Shown: positions 35,401-45,304 of the stretch, piece after piece
Layout: each line of letters starts with the position of its first letter
Numbering within the stretch: the first letter of the stretch is position 1
DNA from: Alphaproteobacteria bacterium
Lineage (GTDB): Bacteria; Pseudomonadota; Alphaproteobacteria; Rhodobacterales; Rhodobacteraceae
Reading direction: 5' to 3'
Assembly: GCA_030426685.1 (NCBI GenBank)
Contig: JAUHYC010000002.1
Span: 144,656-208,655, forward strand
DNA: 64,000 nt
Notes under the pieces: model-generated
Database searches by the model: none
The model's input: the letters and a program-made list of their open reading frames with translations, nothing else
What the model was told of the DNA's origin: nothing
Made by a program: the position numbers and the translations under genes

Positions 35401-36414
35401 ATGACCGCACTCAGACAGTATCAGCGGATCGAAGCCACCGGTCTGTGGCGCCCCACGCCCGATGAACAACGGCGCGAGGTTGTGGTGTCTATTGGTGAGG
35501 CGACCCTGACAATCTCGGATTTCAATGATCGCGCGCTGACCCATTGGTCGCTGGCTGCGCTGGAACGCCAGAACCCCGGGGCATTTCCGGCGGTTTTCAA
35601 TCCCGATGGCGATCCGGGTGAGACGCTGGAACTGGCGCAATCCGAGACTATGATGATTGAGGCCATCGACCGACTGCAACGCGCCATTGACCGTGCCCGA
35701 CCTCATCCCGGTCGGTTGCGCTGGCTGAGCGTGGCAGGCGTAGTGCTGGCTGTGCTCGCGTTGCTTGTGTTTTGGCTGCCGGGCGCGTTGCAGCGTCACG
35801 TCGTCACCGTTGTGCCTGAAATCAAGCGTCAGGAGATCGGCGACACAATCCTGCGCCGGATCGAGCGGGTCTCGGGCACCGCCTGTTCCTCGCCGGATGC
35901 GCAGGAATCTCTGGATCGGCTGGCGCGAAGAACCGGCATCCGGCAAATCGTGATCCTGCCCGCCGGTCTGTCTGACAGCCTCAGCCTGCCGGGCGGAACG
36001 GTTTTGCTGAATCGTGCGCTGGTCGAAGACTACGAAGACCCTGCCGTTGCCGCAGGGTATGTGATCGCGGCGCGGGCGCGGGCTGCTCGTCAGGACCCCT
36101 TGGATGAGTTGCTGGACCGAACCGGGCCCATTGCGGCCTTTCGGTTACTGACCACGGGTGAGCTGACATCTGAAATCGTCGACACATATACCGAACAGGT
36201 TCTGTCCGAACCCCGCCCCGAGATCAGCGACAACGATCTGTTATCGGTCTTTGCGCAGGCTGCTCTGCCCTCGACCCCTTATGCCTACGCGCGTGATATC
36301 ACCGGCGAGACCGTTCTGGGGCTGATCGAGGCTGACCCGATGGCAGGCCGGACGTTGGAGCAGGTGTTGCCGGACCGCGATTGGGTCCGGCTGCAGAACA
36401 TCTGTGGGCAATAG
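35401..36414 (+). CDS. Membrane-anchored protein resembling an inactive M48 peptidase
   Basis: A protein of about 337 residues. A cytoplasmic part (L-R-Q-Y-Q-R-I-E-A-T-G-L-W) is followed by one strong membrane helix (W-L-S-V-A-G-V-V-L-A-V-L-A-L-L-V-F-W-L, about residues 108-126) and a domain outside. That domain reads like the start of an M48 (Ste24/HtpX) peptidase, with V-L-P-G-G-T-V-L-L-N-R-A-L-V-E-D-like order (here S-L-P-G-G-T-V-L-L-N). Where the zinc site H-E-x-x-H should follow, it has V-I-A-A-R-A-R-A. It is thus probably catalytically dead. Start is uncertain (35359, 35371 or 35401). It meets upp tail to tail. Confidence 0.62.
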   Translation: MTALRQYQRIEATGLWRPTPDEQRREVVVSIGEATLTISDFNDRALTHWSLAALERQNPGAFPAVFNPDGDPGETLELAQSETMMIEAIDRLQRAIDRARPHPGRLRWLSVAGVVLAVLALLVFWLPGALQRHVVTVVPEIKRQEIGDTILRRIERVSGTACSSPDAQESLDRLARRTGIRQIVILPAGLSDSLSLPGGTVLLNRALVEDYEDPAVAAGYVIAARARAARQDPLDELLDRTGPIAAFRLLTTGELTSEIVDTYTEQVLSEPRPEISDNDLLSVFAQAALPSTPYAYARDITGETVLGLIEADPMAGRTLEQVLPDRDWVRLQNICGQ

Positions 36415-36420
36415 TCTCGC

Positions 36421-37053
36421 CTATTTGGTTCCGAACATCCGGTCCCCGGCGTCGCCGAGCCCCGGCATGATGTAGCCTTTCGAGTTCAACTCACGATCCA
36501 ATGCCGCTGTGACGATTTTGACATCCGAATGCGCCTCTTTCATACGCGCGACCCCCTCGGGTGAGGCCAGCAGGCAGAGAAAGCGAATATCAGTCGCGCC
36601 TGCCTCTTTCAGCAAATCAATCGCTGCGGCTGAGCTGTTACCCGTGGCCAGCATCGGGTCCACGGCAATCACCAAGCGATCTTTCAAACCTTCGGGGGCC
36701 TTGAAGTAGTATTGCACCGGCTCCAGTGTCTCTTCATCGCGGTAAAGTCCGACAAAGCCGACACGGGCCGAGGGGATCAACTCCAGCACCCCGTCCAGCA
36801 TCCCGTTCCCAGCTCGCAGGATCGACACCAGTGCCAGTTTTTTTCCTGACAGAATGGGCGCGTCCATCTCCTCCATCGGGGTTTCGATGTGGCGCGTGGT
36901 CAACGGCATCTCACGCGTGACCTCATAGGCCAGCAGCAGGGTAATCTCGCGCAGCAACTGCCGGAACCCGGCGGTCGAGGTGCCCTTGTCCCGCATGAGC
37001 GTCAGTTTGTGCTGCACCAGCGGGTGATCAACGACGGTCAGGTGTTCGCTCAT
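36421..37053 (-). CDS. upp: Uracil phosphoribosyltransferase
   Basis: A 210-residue enzyme making UMP from uracil and PRPP. It has the PRPP-binding motif [14 protein letters not shown], the region [11 protein letters not shown] near the middle and the uracil-binding C-terminal [13 protein letters not shown]. It is the last gene of the cdd-deoA-deoB-add-upp operon; its ATG overlaps the stop of add by four bases. Confidence 0.96.
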   Translation of the reverse strand: MSEHLTVVDHPLVQHKLTLMRDKGTSTAGFRQLLREITLLLAYEVTREMPLTTRHIETPMEEMDAPILSGKKLALVSILRAGNGMLDGVLELIPSARVGFVGLYRDEETLEPVQYYFKAPEGLKDRLVIAVDPMLATGNSSAAAIDLLKEAGATDIRFLCLLASPEGVARMKEAHSDVKIVTAALDRELNSKGYIMPGLGDAGDRMFGTK

Positions 37054-38036
37054 GATGTCTCCAGTCTTGTCTTGACCCGCGCGCGGGTCTCTTCATCGCA
37101 AAAGGCCGCGTTCAGGGCGGTTTCGTTCAGGGCGGCAAAGTCTTCGGCATCCCAGCCAAAGGCAGCATTCAGCATCTCGTATTCGCGTCGCAGAGTGGTA
37201 TGGAAAAACGGCGGGTCATCGGTTGAGACCGTGACCGGCACCCCCGCGTCGCGCAGTTGCGCAATCGGATGGGCAGCGAAATCGGGAAACAGACCCAGCA
37301 CAACATTCGAGCCGGGACAGACTTCAAGCGTAACGTCCCTGTCGACGAGTTCGCGGATCAGATCCGGGTCTTCAATGGCGCGCACGCCGTGCCCAACCCG
37401 CTCGACCGCCAGATCACGAATGGCAGCGCGCACGCTTTCGGGGCCGCCAAACTCACCGGCATGGGTCGTTAGACGCAGACCAGCCTCGCGGGCACAATCA
37501 AAGGCCCATTTGAAGTCTCCCTGGGCACCCACGGCTTCATTGCCGCCCATACCAAATCCGGTGATCCAGTCACCCGCCGTCTCGGCCGCGCAATGGGCAC
37601 TGCTTTTGGCCTGCTCCGGGCCAAAATGGCGCACACAGGTCACCACCCCGCGCAAGGTGATGTTGAACTTGCGTTCGGCTTCGTCTGCTGCGTCCTGAAT
37701 AGCAGTCAGATAGTCCTTCCACGCGTGCAGATCGCCGCCACCGCAGAAATCAGGGCTGAGGAAGGTCTCGGAATACACAACGCCATTCGCGGCGCTTTCT
37801 TCCAGAATTGCGAGCGTCAAGCGGCGGAAATCCTCGGGCGATTTGAGCACTTCGCAGGCTGCTTCATAAACGTTGAGGAAATGGGCGAAGTCGCGGAAAT
37901 CGTAAGAGCCGTCAGGTTTGAAGATACCGCTCAGATCCACGCGCTTTTCATGCGCCAGTTGGCGAATGAATGCGGGCGGTGCCGCCCCTTCATGGTGCAG
38001 GTGTAACTCAATCTTGGGCAGGTCGGCGACGTTCAT
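37050..38036 (-). CDS. add: Adenosine (or adenine) deaminase
   Basis: A 328-residue metal-dependent amidohydrolase. Zinc ligands are seen in [13 protein letters not shown] and V-S-T-D-D-P; G-H-G-V-R-A-I and E-V-C-P-G-S-N complete the pattern. The first motif reads H-L-H-H-E-G where the classical enzyme has H-L-H-L-D/E-G, so substrate preference (adenosine against adenine) should be left open. It lies between deoB and upp with four-base overlaps on both sides, which places it in nucleoside salvage. Confidence 0.88.
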   Translation of the reverse strand: MNVADLPKIELHLHHEGAAPPAFIRQLAHEKRVDLSGIFKPDGSYDFRDFAHFLNVYEAACEVLKSPEDFRRLTLAILEESAANGVVYSETFLSPDFCGGGDLHAWKDYLTAIQDAADEAERKFNITLRGVVTCVRHFGPEQAKSSAHCAAETAGDWITGFGMGGNEAVGAQGDFKWAFDCAREAGLRLTTHAGEFGGPESVRAAIRDLAVERVGHGVRAIEDPDLIRELVDRDVTLEVCPGSNVVLGLFPDFAAHPIAQLRDAGVPVTVSTDDPPFFHTTLRREYEMLNAAFGWDAEDFAALNETALNAAFCDEETRARVKTRLETS

Positions 38037-39244
38037 AAAAAGCTCCGCCCCGGCCCTTGTGCCGGGATGTTCAGGTGGTGTGCGATACTTGCGGCGACAT
38101 CGGCGAACTTGATCCGACCGATCTGGCCCGTGCCCTGCCCCGCAATCAGCACCGGCACCTGCTCGCGCGTGTGATCGGTGCCGGTCCAGCTGGGATCATT
38201 CCCGTGATCCGCCGTCAGCAGCATCAGGTCACCGGGACGCAGTTTTTGCAGGATCGCACCAATTTCGCGATCAAACCATTCCAGTGCGCGAGCGTAGCCG
38301 CTGATGTCACGGCGATGGCCATAGAGGCTGTCGAATTCGACGAAGTTGGCAAAGGTCAGGCTGCCCTCTTCCGCCTCATCTACCAGTTCCGAAAGGTGGG
38401 TCATCAGTTCCGCATCCGCACCTTTTCGCAAGGTATCGATCCCCTGCATCGAAAAGATGTCGCCGATCTTGCCCACCGCATGAACACGACGACCTGCGTC
38501 CTGCGCCCAGTTGGTCAGCACCGGCGCGGGCGGGAGGATGGCAAAGTCCTTGCGGTTGGTGGTTCGGGTAAAGCCCTCTTCAGCGGACCCCGCGAAAGGC
38601 CGCGCGATTACGCGGCCCACCTTCATCTCATGCAGTTGCGGCGCAAGGGTGCGACACATCTCCAGCAACCGGTCGAGGCCAAAGCTCACTTCATGCGCCG
38701 CAATCTGGAACACGCTATCGGCAGAGGTATAGCAAATCGGCCAGCCGGTGCGCATATGTTCGGCCCCAAGCGCTTCGATGATCGCCGTGCCTGGGGCGTG
38801 GCAGTTCCCAAGTATCCACTCAGTGCCCGCCGCCTCGGCAGCGGCGCGGCTCAACTCGGCGGGAAACGCCGGTTTGGTATCCGGGAAATAGTGCCAGTCC
38901 CACGGCACCGGCAAACCAGCCAGTTCCCAATGCCCCGAAGGCGTATCCTTGCCCGGAGAACGTTCGCGCGCGCACCCCCAGAGACCGGTTGGATCGGTCT
39001 CCAACCCCGGCACCTCGGCACCCGACGCCAGACGCGTGGCCGCCCCCAGCCCCAACGCATCCAGATTGGGCAGATGCAAAGGGCCGGACCGCCCCTCTTC
39101 GGCGCGCCCGTCGGCACAGGCCTGCGCGATGTGGGCCACGGTATTTGCACCCGTATCCGGCGTGGTTCCGTTGAAATACCGGTCAGCATCCGGCGCACCG
39201 CCGATGCCCACAGAATCCATAACCACAAGGAATGCCCGGCTCAT
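38033..39244 (-). CDS. deoB: Phosphopentomutase
   Basis: A 403-residue enzyme of the alkaline phosphatase superfamily that interconverts (deoxy)ribose 1- and 5-phosphates. Metal-binding motifs V-M-D-S-V-G-I-G-G-A-P-D at the start, P-D-T-G-A-N-T with the phosphorylated Thr, and T-A-D-H-G-N-D-P-S-W near the end are all present. It handles the sugar phosphate released by deoA. It overlaps deoA and add by four bases each. Confidence 0.96.
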   Translation of the reverse strand: MSRAFLVVMDSVGIGGAPDADRYFNGTTPDTGANTVAHIAQACADGRAEEGRSGPLHLPNLDALGLGAATRLASGAEVPGLETDPTGLWGCARERSPGKDTPSGHWELAGLPVPWDWHYFPDTKPAFPAELSRAAAEAAGTEWILGNCHAPGTAIIEALGAEHMRTGWPICYTSADSVFQIAAHEVSFGLDRLLEMCRTLAPQLHEMKVGRVIARPFAGSAEEGFTRTTNRKDFAILPPAPVLTNWAQDAGRRVHAVGKIGDIFSMQGIDTLRKGADAELMTHLSELVDEAEEGSLTFANFVEFDSLYGHRRDISGYARALEWFDREIGAILQKLRPGDLMLLTADHGNDPSWTGTDHTREQVPVLIAGQGTGQIGRIKFADVAASIAHHLNIPAQGPGRSFL

Positions 39245-40548
39245 GCGCCAATCCTCTCATGCACGAGCGGCGGTGGATCCACCGGCTTGTCGCTGAGTAT
39301 TATAGCGCTACGAACCGCCTCGGCGGCTTGTCGCGCTGCATCCTCACGTGCGGCGTGAACCACGGCCAGCGGCGTACCTCTTTGGACCTTCACCCCCAAC
39401 CGCACCAGGCTCGACAACCCAACCGCCGGATCAATCTCATCGCTTTCAACCTGACGGCCGCCACCCAGAGCGACCACAGCCAGGCCCAGCGCCTCGCCGT
39501 CGATGGCCGCGACATATCCGTCCTCAAGTGCGGGTACCTCCTGTATCACGCTGGCCTCGGGCAGGAAGCGCGCCCATGTGTCGGTGAAATGCACTGGCCC
39601 GCCAACAGCGGCCATCATTCTGCCAAACCGTTCGGCAGTGCGGCCATTGCTGATCACCTCAGCAACCCGCGCTCGGCCCTCGTCAACTGTTGCGCACATC
39701 CCGGCATCCGCCATCAGGACGCCGCCCAGCTCCGCCGAAATCTCGGTCAACGGTGAGCTCTGCCCGCTGGTCAGCGCCTTCATCACCTCCGCCACTTCCA
39801 GCGCGTTGCCCAGCGCCGGGGCCAGGGGTTGGTTCATATCAGTGGTCACGGCAGAGGTCCGGCATCCTGCCGTATTCGCCGTTTCGGTCAAAGCCTGCGC
39901 CAGCTTGCGCGCTTCATCGAGCGTTTTCATGAATGCCCCGCTGCCCACCTTGACGTCCAGCACCAGCGCATCGGGGCTGACCGCCAGCTTCTTCGACAGG
40001 ATCGAGGCAGTAATCAGATCGAGGCTTTCGACTGTGGCAGTCACATCGCGCACGGCATAAAGCCGCTTGTCAGCCGGTGCGATCTGCCCGGTTGCGCCCA
40101 CGATGGCAGCACCTGTTTCTTTCAAAACCTGCTCCAGCCGGGTCTGCCCGATCTGGGTTGTCACTCCGGGGATCGCCTCAAGCTTGTCCAGCGTTCCACC
40201 CGTATGACCCAGCCCCCGGCCAGAGATCATCGGCACATAGGCCCCGCACTCTGCCAATGCAGGGGCCAGCACGAGGCTGACGCAATCCCCGACACCACCT
40301 GTTGAATGCTTGTCGATGACCGGTCCGTCCAGATCCCAGCTCAAAACGTCGCCACTGTCACGCATTGCAACCGTGAGATCGGCACGACCCTGTGCGCCCA
40401 ACCCACCCATACAGACCGCCATGGCAAAGGCTCCGGCCTGCGCATCACTGACGCCACCATCCGCCAGCCCCTGCGCGAACCACTGCAGTTCTTCGCGTGT
40501 CGGGACCTCGTGACGCCTCAGTTTTGCGATGATCGAACGCGCGTCCAT
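39241..40548 (-). CDS. deoA: Thymidine phosphorylase
   Basis: A 435-residue member of the pyrimidine nucleoside phosphorylase family. The phosphate-binding stretch K-H-S-T-G-G-V-G-D, the V-P-M-I-S-G-R-G-L-G-H-T-G-G-T-L-D-K-L block and the catalytic L-D-V-K-V-G-S-G-A-F-M-K are all visible. It splits thymidine and deoxyuridine to base and deoxyribose 1-phosphate. ATG 40548 lies four bases after the cdd stop; the longer upstream frame overlaps cdd and is not used. Confidence 0.95.
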   Translation of the reverse strand: MDARSIIAKLRRHEVPTREELQWFAQGLADGGVSDAQAGAFAMAVCMGGLGAQGRADLTVAMRDSGDVLSWDLDGPVIDKHSTGGVGDCVSLVLAPALAECGAYVPMISGRGLGHTGGTLDKLEAIPGVTTQIGQTRLEQVLKETGAAIVGATGQIAPADKRLYAVRDVTATVESLDLITASILSKKLAVSPDALVLDVKVGSGAFMKTLDEARKLAQALTETANTAGCRTSAVTTDMNQPLAPALGNALEVAEVMKALTSGQSSPLTEISAELGGVLMADAGMCATVDEGRARVAEVISNGRTAERFGRMMAAVGGPVHFTDTWARFLPEASVIQEVPALEDGYVAAIDGEALGLAVVALGGGRQVESDEIDPAVGLSSLVRLGVKVQRGTPLAVVHAAREDAARQAAEAVRSAIILSDKPVDPPPLVHERIGA

Positions 40549-40552
40549 GGCG

Positions 40553-40945
40553 TCAGACGTCCTCCATATGCGAGGTGTCAAACGCGCCGGGTAGCAGATC
40601 GGCAATTGTGGTTCTTGTTTCCAGTCCTTCGACCGTCGCCATCGTCACGACCACATCGCCCTTGCCGAACTCGGCCAGTTTCTGCCGGCATCCACCACAG
40701 GGCGATACCGGTTGCGGGCAGCTGGCGACCACATAAACCTCGGTCAGTTCGGTGTCCCCGGCAGCAACCATTGCAGCAATTGCCCCGGCCTCCGCGCAGG
40801 TGCCTTCGGGATAAGCCACGTTTTCGACATTGCAACCGGAATACACGACCCCCGAACTCGCGCGGATCGCTGCGCCTACTTTGAAATTCGAATAAGGTGC
40901 GTGGGCATTTTCCCGAACGGCCAGTGCGGCATCTTTCAGAGACAT
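40553..40945 (-). CDS. cdd: Cytidine deaminase
   Basis: A 130-residue zinc enzyme converting cytidine or deoxycytidine to the uridine form. It is the short homotetramer type, with zinc ligands in T-C-A-E-A-G-A-I and P-C-G-G-C-R-Q and N-V-E-N in the substrate loop. ATG 40945 has GGGAA six bases upstream. It is the first gene of the salvage operon, with the promoter presumably in the 97 bases up to the convergent-side cupin gene. Confidence 0.94.
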   Translation of the reverse strand: MSLKDAALAVRENAHAPYSNFKVGAAIRASSGVVYSGCNVENVAYPEGTCAEAGAIAAMVAAGDTELTEVYVVASCPQPVSPCGGCRQKLAEFGKGDVVVTMATVEGLETRTTIADLLPGAFDTSHMEDV

Positions 40946-41042
40946 GGCGATTCCCAATTTTTGATCACTTGGTCAGAATGTCATACCCTAGATGAAAGTG
41001 ATGGGGGAATTGAAGCCCCGCAGCGGGATTATTCACAGTCTT

Positions 41043-42146
41043 CTACCCCAGATGGGTGTTGAATCGCCCAGGAAGCGTAACCTCCAGCAGTTCGACATCA
41101 TCAGATGGATCGGACAATCTTGTCCGCATCCCCGGCGGGATAACAAAAGCATCGCCCTGTTCAAGCCGATAAGGATCGCGCCCCTCACCCTCAAGGGTCA
41201 CCTGACCGTTCATCACGAAGGTAAAGTGAATATCTGTGTCATGGCTGGCCCATTGCGGATCACCCTGCCCCCGGCGCACGACCTGCACACCCGCGACACC
41301 CCCGGTGTTCTCGGCAATCGTTGTGTCCCGACACACATAGCCCGGCAGGCGGAAGGACTCCCACTCGGCATCCCTGGCCTGATTGTAAACGAACCGCTGG
41401 CCCTGCCACATCCGTTCCGGACGGTAGTGCGGCGTTGGTAGCTCCATCTGGTGATCAATTTCCGTGACGTGTTCGGCCGGAACACCAATCTCGATCACCT
41501 GCACGTTGTCCGAGGCTTCAAGCACCCGGTGGCGGATTTCCGGTGGCTGGATAAAGCAATCGCCTGCGGTCAGGCGCATCCTGTCGCCCTGATCCTCATA
41601 AACGACATCAACCCAACCATGGATGCAAAAGATCAGCTGAAAGCCCACTTTGTGAAAATGCACCATGTCCGGCACCGGTCCGCCATCAGGGATGCGGATA
41701 TGGCTGGCAATGATCGAGCCGCCCAACCGGTCCGGCACCAGATCGCGATAATGCATCCCCGCCCGTCCTATGATCCACGGTGCTTGATCCTTAAGCCTGC
41801 GCACAACGAATGAATGCACGGTGTCTGGCATGACCAGTGGCGGGTTCAACTCCTCAATCTCGATCCGAGTGCCGTTTGGGGCAATCAGGATACGTTGGCC
41901 ACCCGCAAACCCGTCCGGGTCGTCGGTCAGAATGCGCAGAGTCCCGGCGGCCTCGGGCGCGTCCTTTTCAATCCTCAAACAAACGCCATGCCCCGAGAAT
42001 ACGGCAACCCGGGGATCATCGGCCGGATAGATCATATCCATCCGCATCCCCAAAACCTTAGTAAAAAAGGGAATGTCGTCGCGCAATTCCTGCGTCGGCA
42101 GTCGGATTTCAGCGCGGGTTTGTGGTTCGCCGGGATTGCTGGTCAT
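41043..42146 (-). CDS. Protein with VOC/glyoxalase-like domain and two cupin domains
   Basis: A 367-residue protein. The first 110 residues look like a half-glyoxalase (I-P-F-F-T-K-V-L-G-M-R, then V-A-V-F-S-G-H-G-V-C-L). It continues with a cupin having M-V-H-F-H-K-V-G-F-Q and Q-P-P-E-I-R-H-R, and a second cupin with S-H-D-T-D-I-H-F-T-F and I-P-P-G-M-R-T-R. The first cupin keeps its metal-binding histidines, the second fewer. It could be a ring-cleaving dioxygenase-like enzyme, but I cannot name a substrate. Its 5' end overlaps the upstream membrane protein by 38 bases. Confidence 0.75.
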   Translation of the reverse strand: MTSNPGEPQTRAEIRLPTQELRDDIPFFTKVLGMRMDMIYPADDPRVAVFSGHGVCLRIEKDAPEAAGTLRILTDDPDGFAGGQRILIAPNGTRIEIEELNPPLVMPDTVHSFVVRRLKDQAPWIIGRAGMHYRDLVPDRLGGSIIASHIRIPDGGPVPDMVHFHKVGFQLIFCIHGWVDVVYEDQGDRMRLTAGDCFIQPPEIRHRVLEASDNVQVIEIGVPAEHVTEIDHQMELPTPHYRPERMWQGQRFVYNQARDAEWESFRLPGYVCRDTTIAENTGGVAGVQVVRRGQGDPQWASHDTDIHFTFVMNGQVTLEGEGRDPYRLEQGDAFVIPPGMRTRLSDPSDDVELLEVTLPGRFNTHLG

Positions 42147-42789
42147 GCGGTATCTCTTCGGAATTGGATTTGGGCCATCCGATCAGAACAGCGGCCAAAA
42201 TGCCAATCGAAAAGTACATCTCGAGCGTTTCTTCCATAACGAACAGTCTTGTTGCCATCGTTGCCGAGAGGTTAGCATCCAAGAAACCACTTACCTCCTC
42301 AAGTAGCTGCGCGATAACTGCGACGCTTCCGGCCAAAACAAAGATCATCAGGAACGGAGCGCGCAGCTTGAAAGCGCGCCACCCGTTGGGAATACCGTGC
42401 CAGGCAAACCCACCGATGATGATCACCGCAAGTAAAATCCGCACCACTGTCATGTCCAGCAGCGCATCCAACCCGCTGAGTACAAGGTATGGCAAGCCGC
42501 CTTCGGAATACACATCGGCCTCTAGCTCCCGCTCGGCCAAAAGCAGGCATACAAGCCCTATGTACAGGCGCGTTATGCCGGGGAACCGCACCAAGGCAGA
42601 CAAACCCGCCACAAGCAATGCCGCAGCCGAGATCGTCTCGGTCAGCCCGCCTTCCTGATTGAACACCGAGATCTGAAGCGGCCAAATTGCGATCGCACAC
42701 AAGTACGCGGCCGCAACAACAAACGCAGCACGAAGCGCTTGTATAAGGGCTTCGTCTTTGTTTCTGGTGATTGCGTGGTGCTGTTTCAT
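42109..42789 (-). CDS. Hypothetical integral membrane protein, six helices
   Basis: A 226-residue protein with about six hydrophobic segments and short loops. Polar marks inside or next to the helices are A-E-R-E-L-E-A-D, W-H-G-I-P-N-G-W and M-E-E-T-L-E-M-Y, which could form a charged site. I do not recognise the family. The 3' end overlaps the VOC-cupin gene by 38 bases in another frame, so the two are probably translated in series. It is divergent from maeB, about 165 bases away. Confidence 0.68.
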   Translation of the reverse strand: MKQHHAITRNKDEALIQALRAAFVVAAAYLCAIAIWPLQISVFNQEGGLTETISAAALLVAGLSALVRFPGITRLYIGLVCLLLAERELEADVYSEGGLPYLVLSGLDALLDMTVVRILLAVIIIGGFAWHGIPNGWRAFKLRAPFLMIFVLAGSVAVIAQLLEEVSGFLDANLSATMATRLFVMEETLEMYFSIGILAAVLIGWPKSNSEEIPHDQQSRRTTNPR

Positions 42790-42955
42790 TGAATCTGCGC
42801 TGTTTTTGGGAATTGGCGGTACCTAAAGGTTTTGTGACAATTATCAACCAACATGCCCGTGAACGCACCGATCGATTGCAAATTGACGCAACGTAGCCAA
42901 GCCACAAGAAATAGTTTAACGATCAAACAAATTCTGGAATGGAGTTGAATCGCCG

Positions 42956-45229
42956 ATGTCTGACACACCCAATCTGCGGCAGGCCGCACTTGACTATCAC
43001 GCCCACCCAAAGCCCGGAAAGCTTGAAATCAAGGCCACCAAACCCATGGCAAATGGCCGTGATCTGGCCCGCGCCTATTCGCCCGGCGTTGCCGAAGCCA
43101 GCCTTGAGATCAAGGCGGATGCCTCCAATGCCGAGCTTTACACGGCACGCGGCAATCTGGTGGGGGTTGTGTCGAACGGGACAGCCGTTTTGGGGTTGGG
43201 CAATATCGGCGCACTGGCGTCCAAACCGGTGATGGAAGGCAAGGCTGTCCTGTTCAAGAAATTTGCAGGGATCGATTGCTTCGACATCGAGGTGAACCAA
43301 CCCGACCCTGAAAAACTGGCTGATGTGGTTTGCGCGCTGGAGCCGACTTTCGGGGCGATCAACCTTGAAGACATCAAGGCGCCCGATTGTTTTATCGTCG
43401 AAAAGCTGTGCCGCGAACGTATGAACATCCCGGTCTTTCATGACGATCAGCATGGTACCGCCATCGTTGTCGGGGCTGCCGCCAAAAATGCGCTGCACGT
43501 TGCAGGCAAGAAGTTTGAGGATATCAAAATCGTCTCGACCGGCGGTGGTGCCGCCGGGATCGCCTGTCTCAGCATGCTGGTGAAACTTGGCGTCAAGCGT
43601 GAGAACATATGGCTGTGCGACATCCACGGGCTGGTTTATGAGGGCCGCGCCGAAGACATGAACCCACACAAAAGCCAGTTCGCACAGAAAAGCGATCTGC
43701 GCACTCTGGATGACGTGGTCGAAGGGGCCGACCTGTTTCTGGGTCTCAGCGGACCCAACGTGCTCAAACCGGAAATGGTCGCGAAGATGGCAAAAACGCC
43801 AATCATTTTTGCCCTGGCCAACCCGACACCCGAAATCCTGCCGCAAGCTGCACGCGAGGTTGCGCCGGACGCGATTATCGCAACGGGCCGCAGTGATTTC
43901 CCAAATCAGGTGAACAACGTCCTATGCTTTCCGTTCATCTTCCGTGGCGCGCTGGATGTAGGCGCAACCGAGATCAACGACGAAATGCAGATCGCCTGTG
44001 TCGACGGTATCGCAGATATGGCACGCGCCACTACCAGCGCCGAGGCCGCAGCCGCCTATAAGGGAGAGCAGCTGACATTTGGTCCGGATTACCTGATCCC
44101 CAAACCCTTCGACCCGCGTCTGGTTGGCGTCGTATCCTCGTCTGTTGCCAAGGCGGCGATGGAAAGCGGCGTTGCCAAGCGCCCGATTGATGATCTTGAA
44201 GCGTATAAAGAGCGGTTGAACCAGACCGTATTCAAGTCCGCCCTTTTGATGCGCCCCGTGTTCGAAGCCGCCGCCGTTGCCTCGCGCCGGATCGTCTTTG
44301 CCGAGGGCGAAGATGAACGGGTCCTGCGCGCCGCTCAGGCCATTCTCGAAGAAACCACCGAAACCCCAATCCTGATCGGACGACCGGATGTGATCAACGC
44401 CCGCTGCGAAAAGCTTGGTTTGACCGTGAGACCGGGGCAGGATTTCCAGATCGTGAACCCGCAGGATGACCCAAGGTATTACGACTACTGGAACTCGTAT
44501 CACCAGATCATGCAGCGCCGCGGGGTGACCCCTGATCTGGCCAAGGCGATCATGCGCACGAATAACACCGCAATCGCGGCCATTATGGTTCATCGTGGTG
44601 AAGCCGACAGCATGATCTGCGGCACATTTGGCGAGTATCGATGGCACCTCAACTATGTCGAACAGGTTCTGGATGACTCCCATTTGCGCCCGCACGGCGC
44701 GCTGTCGCTGATGATCCTCGAAGACGGTCCATTGTTCATCGCTGACACTCATGTGCGGCAACTGCCTTCGCCCGAAGAACTGGCTGAGTCGACCATTGGC
44801 GCGGCCCGGCACGTCCGGCGCTTTGGGCTGGAGCCCAAAATCGCCTTCTGCTCGCAGTCCCAATTCGGCAATCAGGCCGAGGGGTCCGGCAAACGCTTGC
44901 GCGCGGCGCTGGATATCCTCGACTCACAACCGCGTGACTTCACCTACGAGGGCGAGATGAACCTTGATCTGGCCCTGGACCCCGAACTGCGAGCGCGGAT
45001 ATTCCCGAACTCGCGACTGGAGGGGGCCGCAAATGTTCTCATGTTTGCCCATGCAGATGCGGCCAGCGGTGTGCGCAATATCCTGAAGATGAAAGCCGAT
45101 GGGCTTGAGGTTGGACCGATCTTGATGGGAATGGGGAACAAGGCGCATATCGTGACCCCATCGATCACCGCGCGCGGACTACTGAACATGGCCGCCATCG
45201 CAGGTACACCGGTGGCACATTACGGATAG
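42956..45229 (+). CDS. maeB: NADP-dependent malic enzyme with phosphotransacetylase-like domain
   Basis: A 757-residue two-domain protein. Residues 1 to about 430 are malic enzyme: [22 protein letters not shown] and the NADP-binding [11 protein letters not shown]. The remaining part is a phosphotransacetylase-like domain ([18 protein letters not shown]), which in this family is regulatory and senses acetyl-CoA. It makes pyruvate and NADPH from malate, useful during growth on acyl-CoA sources such as those handled by prpE and the fad genes. GGAG lies 11 bases before the ATG. A single ATTGCAAA box lies at 42876. Confidence 0.95.
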   Translation: MSDTPNLRQAALDYHAHPKPGKLEIKATKPMANGRDLARAYSPGVAEASLEIKADASNAELYTARGNLVGVVSNGTAVLGLGNIGALASKPVMEGKAVLFKKFAGIDCFDIEVNQPDPEKLADVVCALEPTFGAINLEDIKAPDCFIVEKLCRERMNIPVFHDDQHGTAIVVGAAAKNALHVAGKKFEDIKIVSTGGGAAGIACLSMLVKLGVKRENIWLCDIHGLVYEGRAEDMNPHKSQFAQKSDLRTLDDVVEGADLFLGLSGPNVLKPEMVAKMAKTPIIFALANPTPEILPQAAREVAPDAIIATGRSDFPNQVNNVLCFPFIFRGALDVGATEINDEMQIACVDGIADMARATTSAEAAAAYKGEQLTFGPDYLIPKPFDPRLVGVVSSSVAKAAMESGVAKRPIDDLEAYKERLNQTVFKSALLMRPVFEAAAVASRRIVFAEGEDERVLRAAQAILEETTETPILIGRPDVINARCEKLGLTVRPGQDFQIVNPQDDPRYYDYWNSYHQIMQRRGVTPDLAKAIMRTNNTAIAAIMVHRGEADSMICGTFGEYRWHLNYVEQVLDDSHLRPHGALSLMILEDGPLFIADTHVRQLPSPEELAESTIGAARHVRRFGLEPKIAFCSQSQFGNQAEGSGKRLRAALDILDSQPRDFTYEGEMNLDLALDPELRARIFPNSRLEGAANVLMFAHADAASGVRNILKMKADGLEVGPILMGMGNKAHIVTPSITARGLLNMAAIAGTPVAHYG

Positions 45230-45304
45230 GCCTTTTTGCGCATGGCTCTGCTGTATCCGGGTGCCGGAAAAGGTGCCCGGCGTGATTCCACAGGTAAGGC
45301 AGTC

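Noticed and set aside
38057..39358. A 433-codon open frame on the plus strand opposite deoB
   Set aside because: deoB has all catalytic motifs; the antisense frame has none and no ribosome site.
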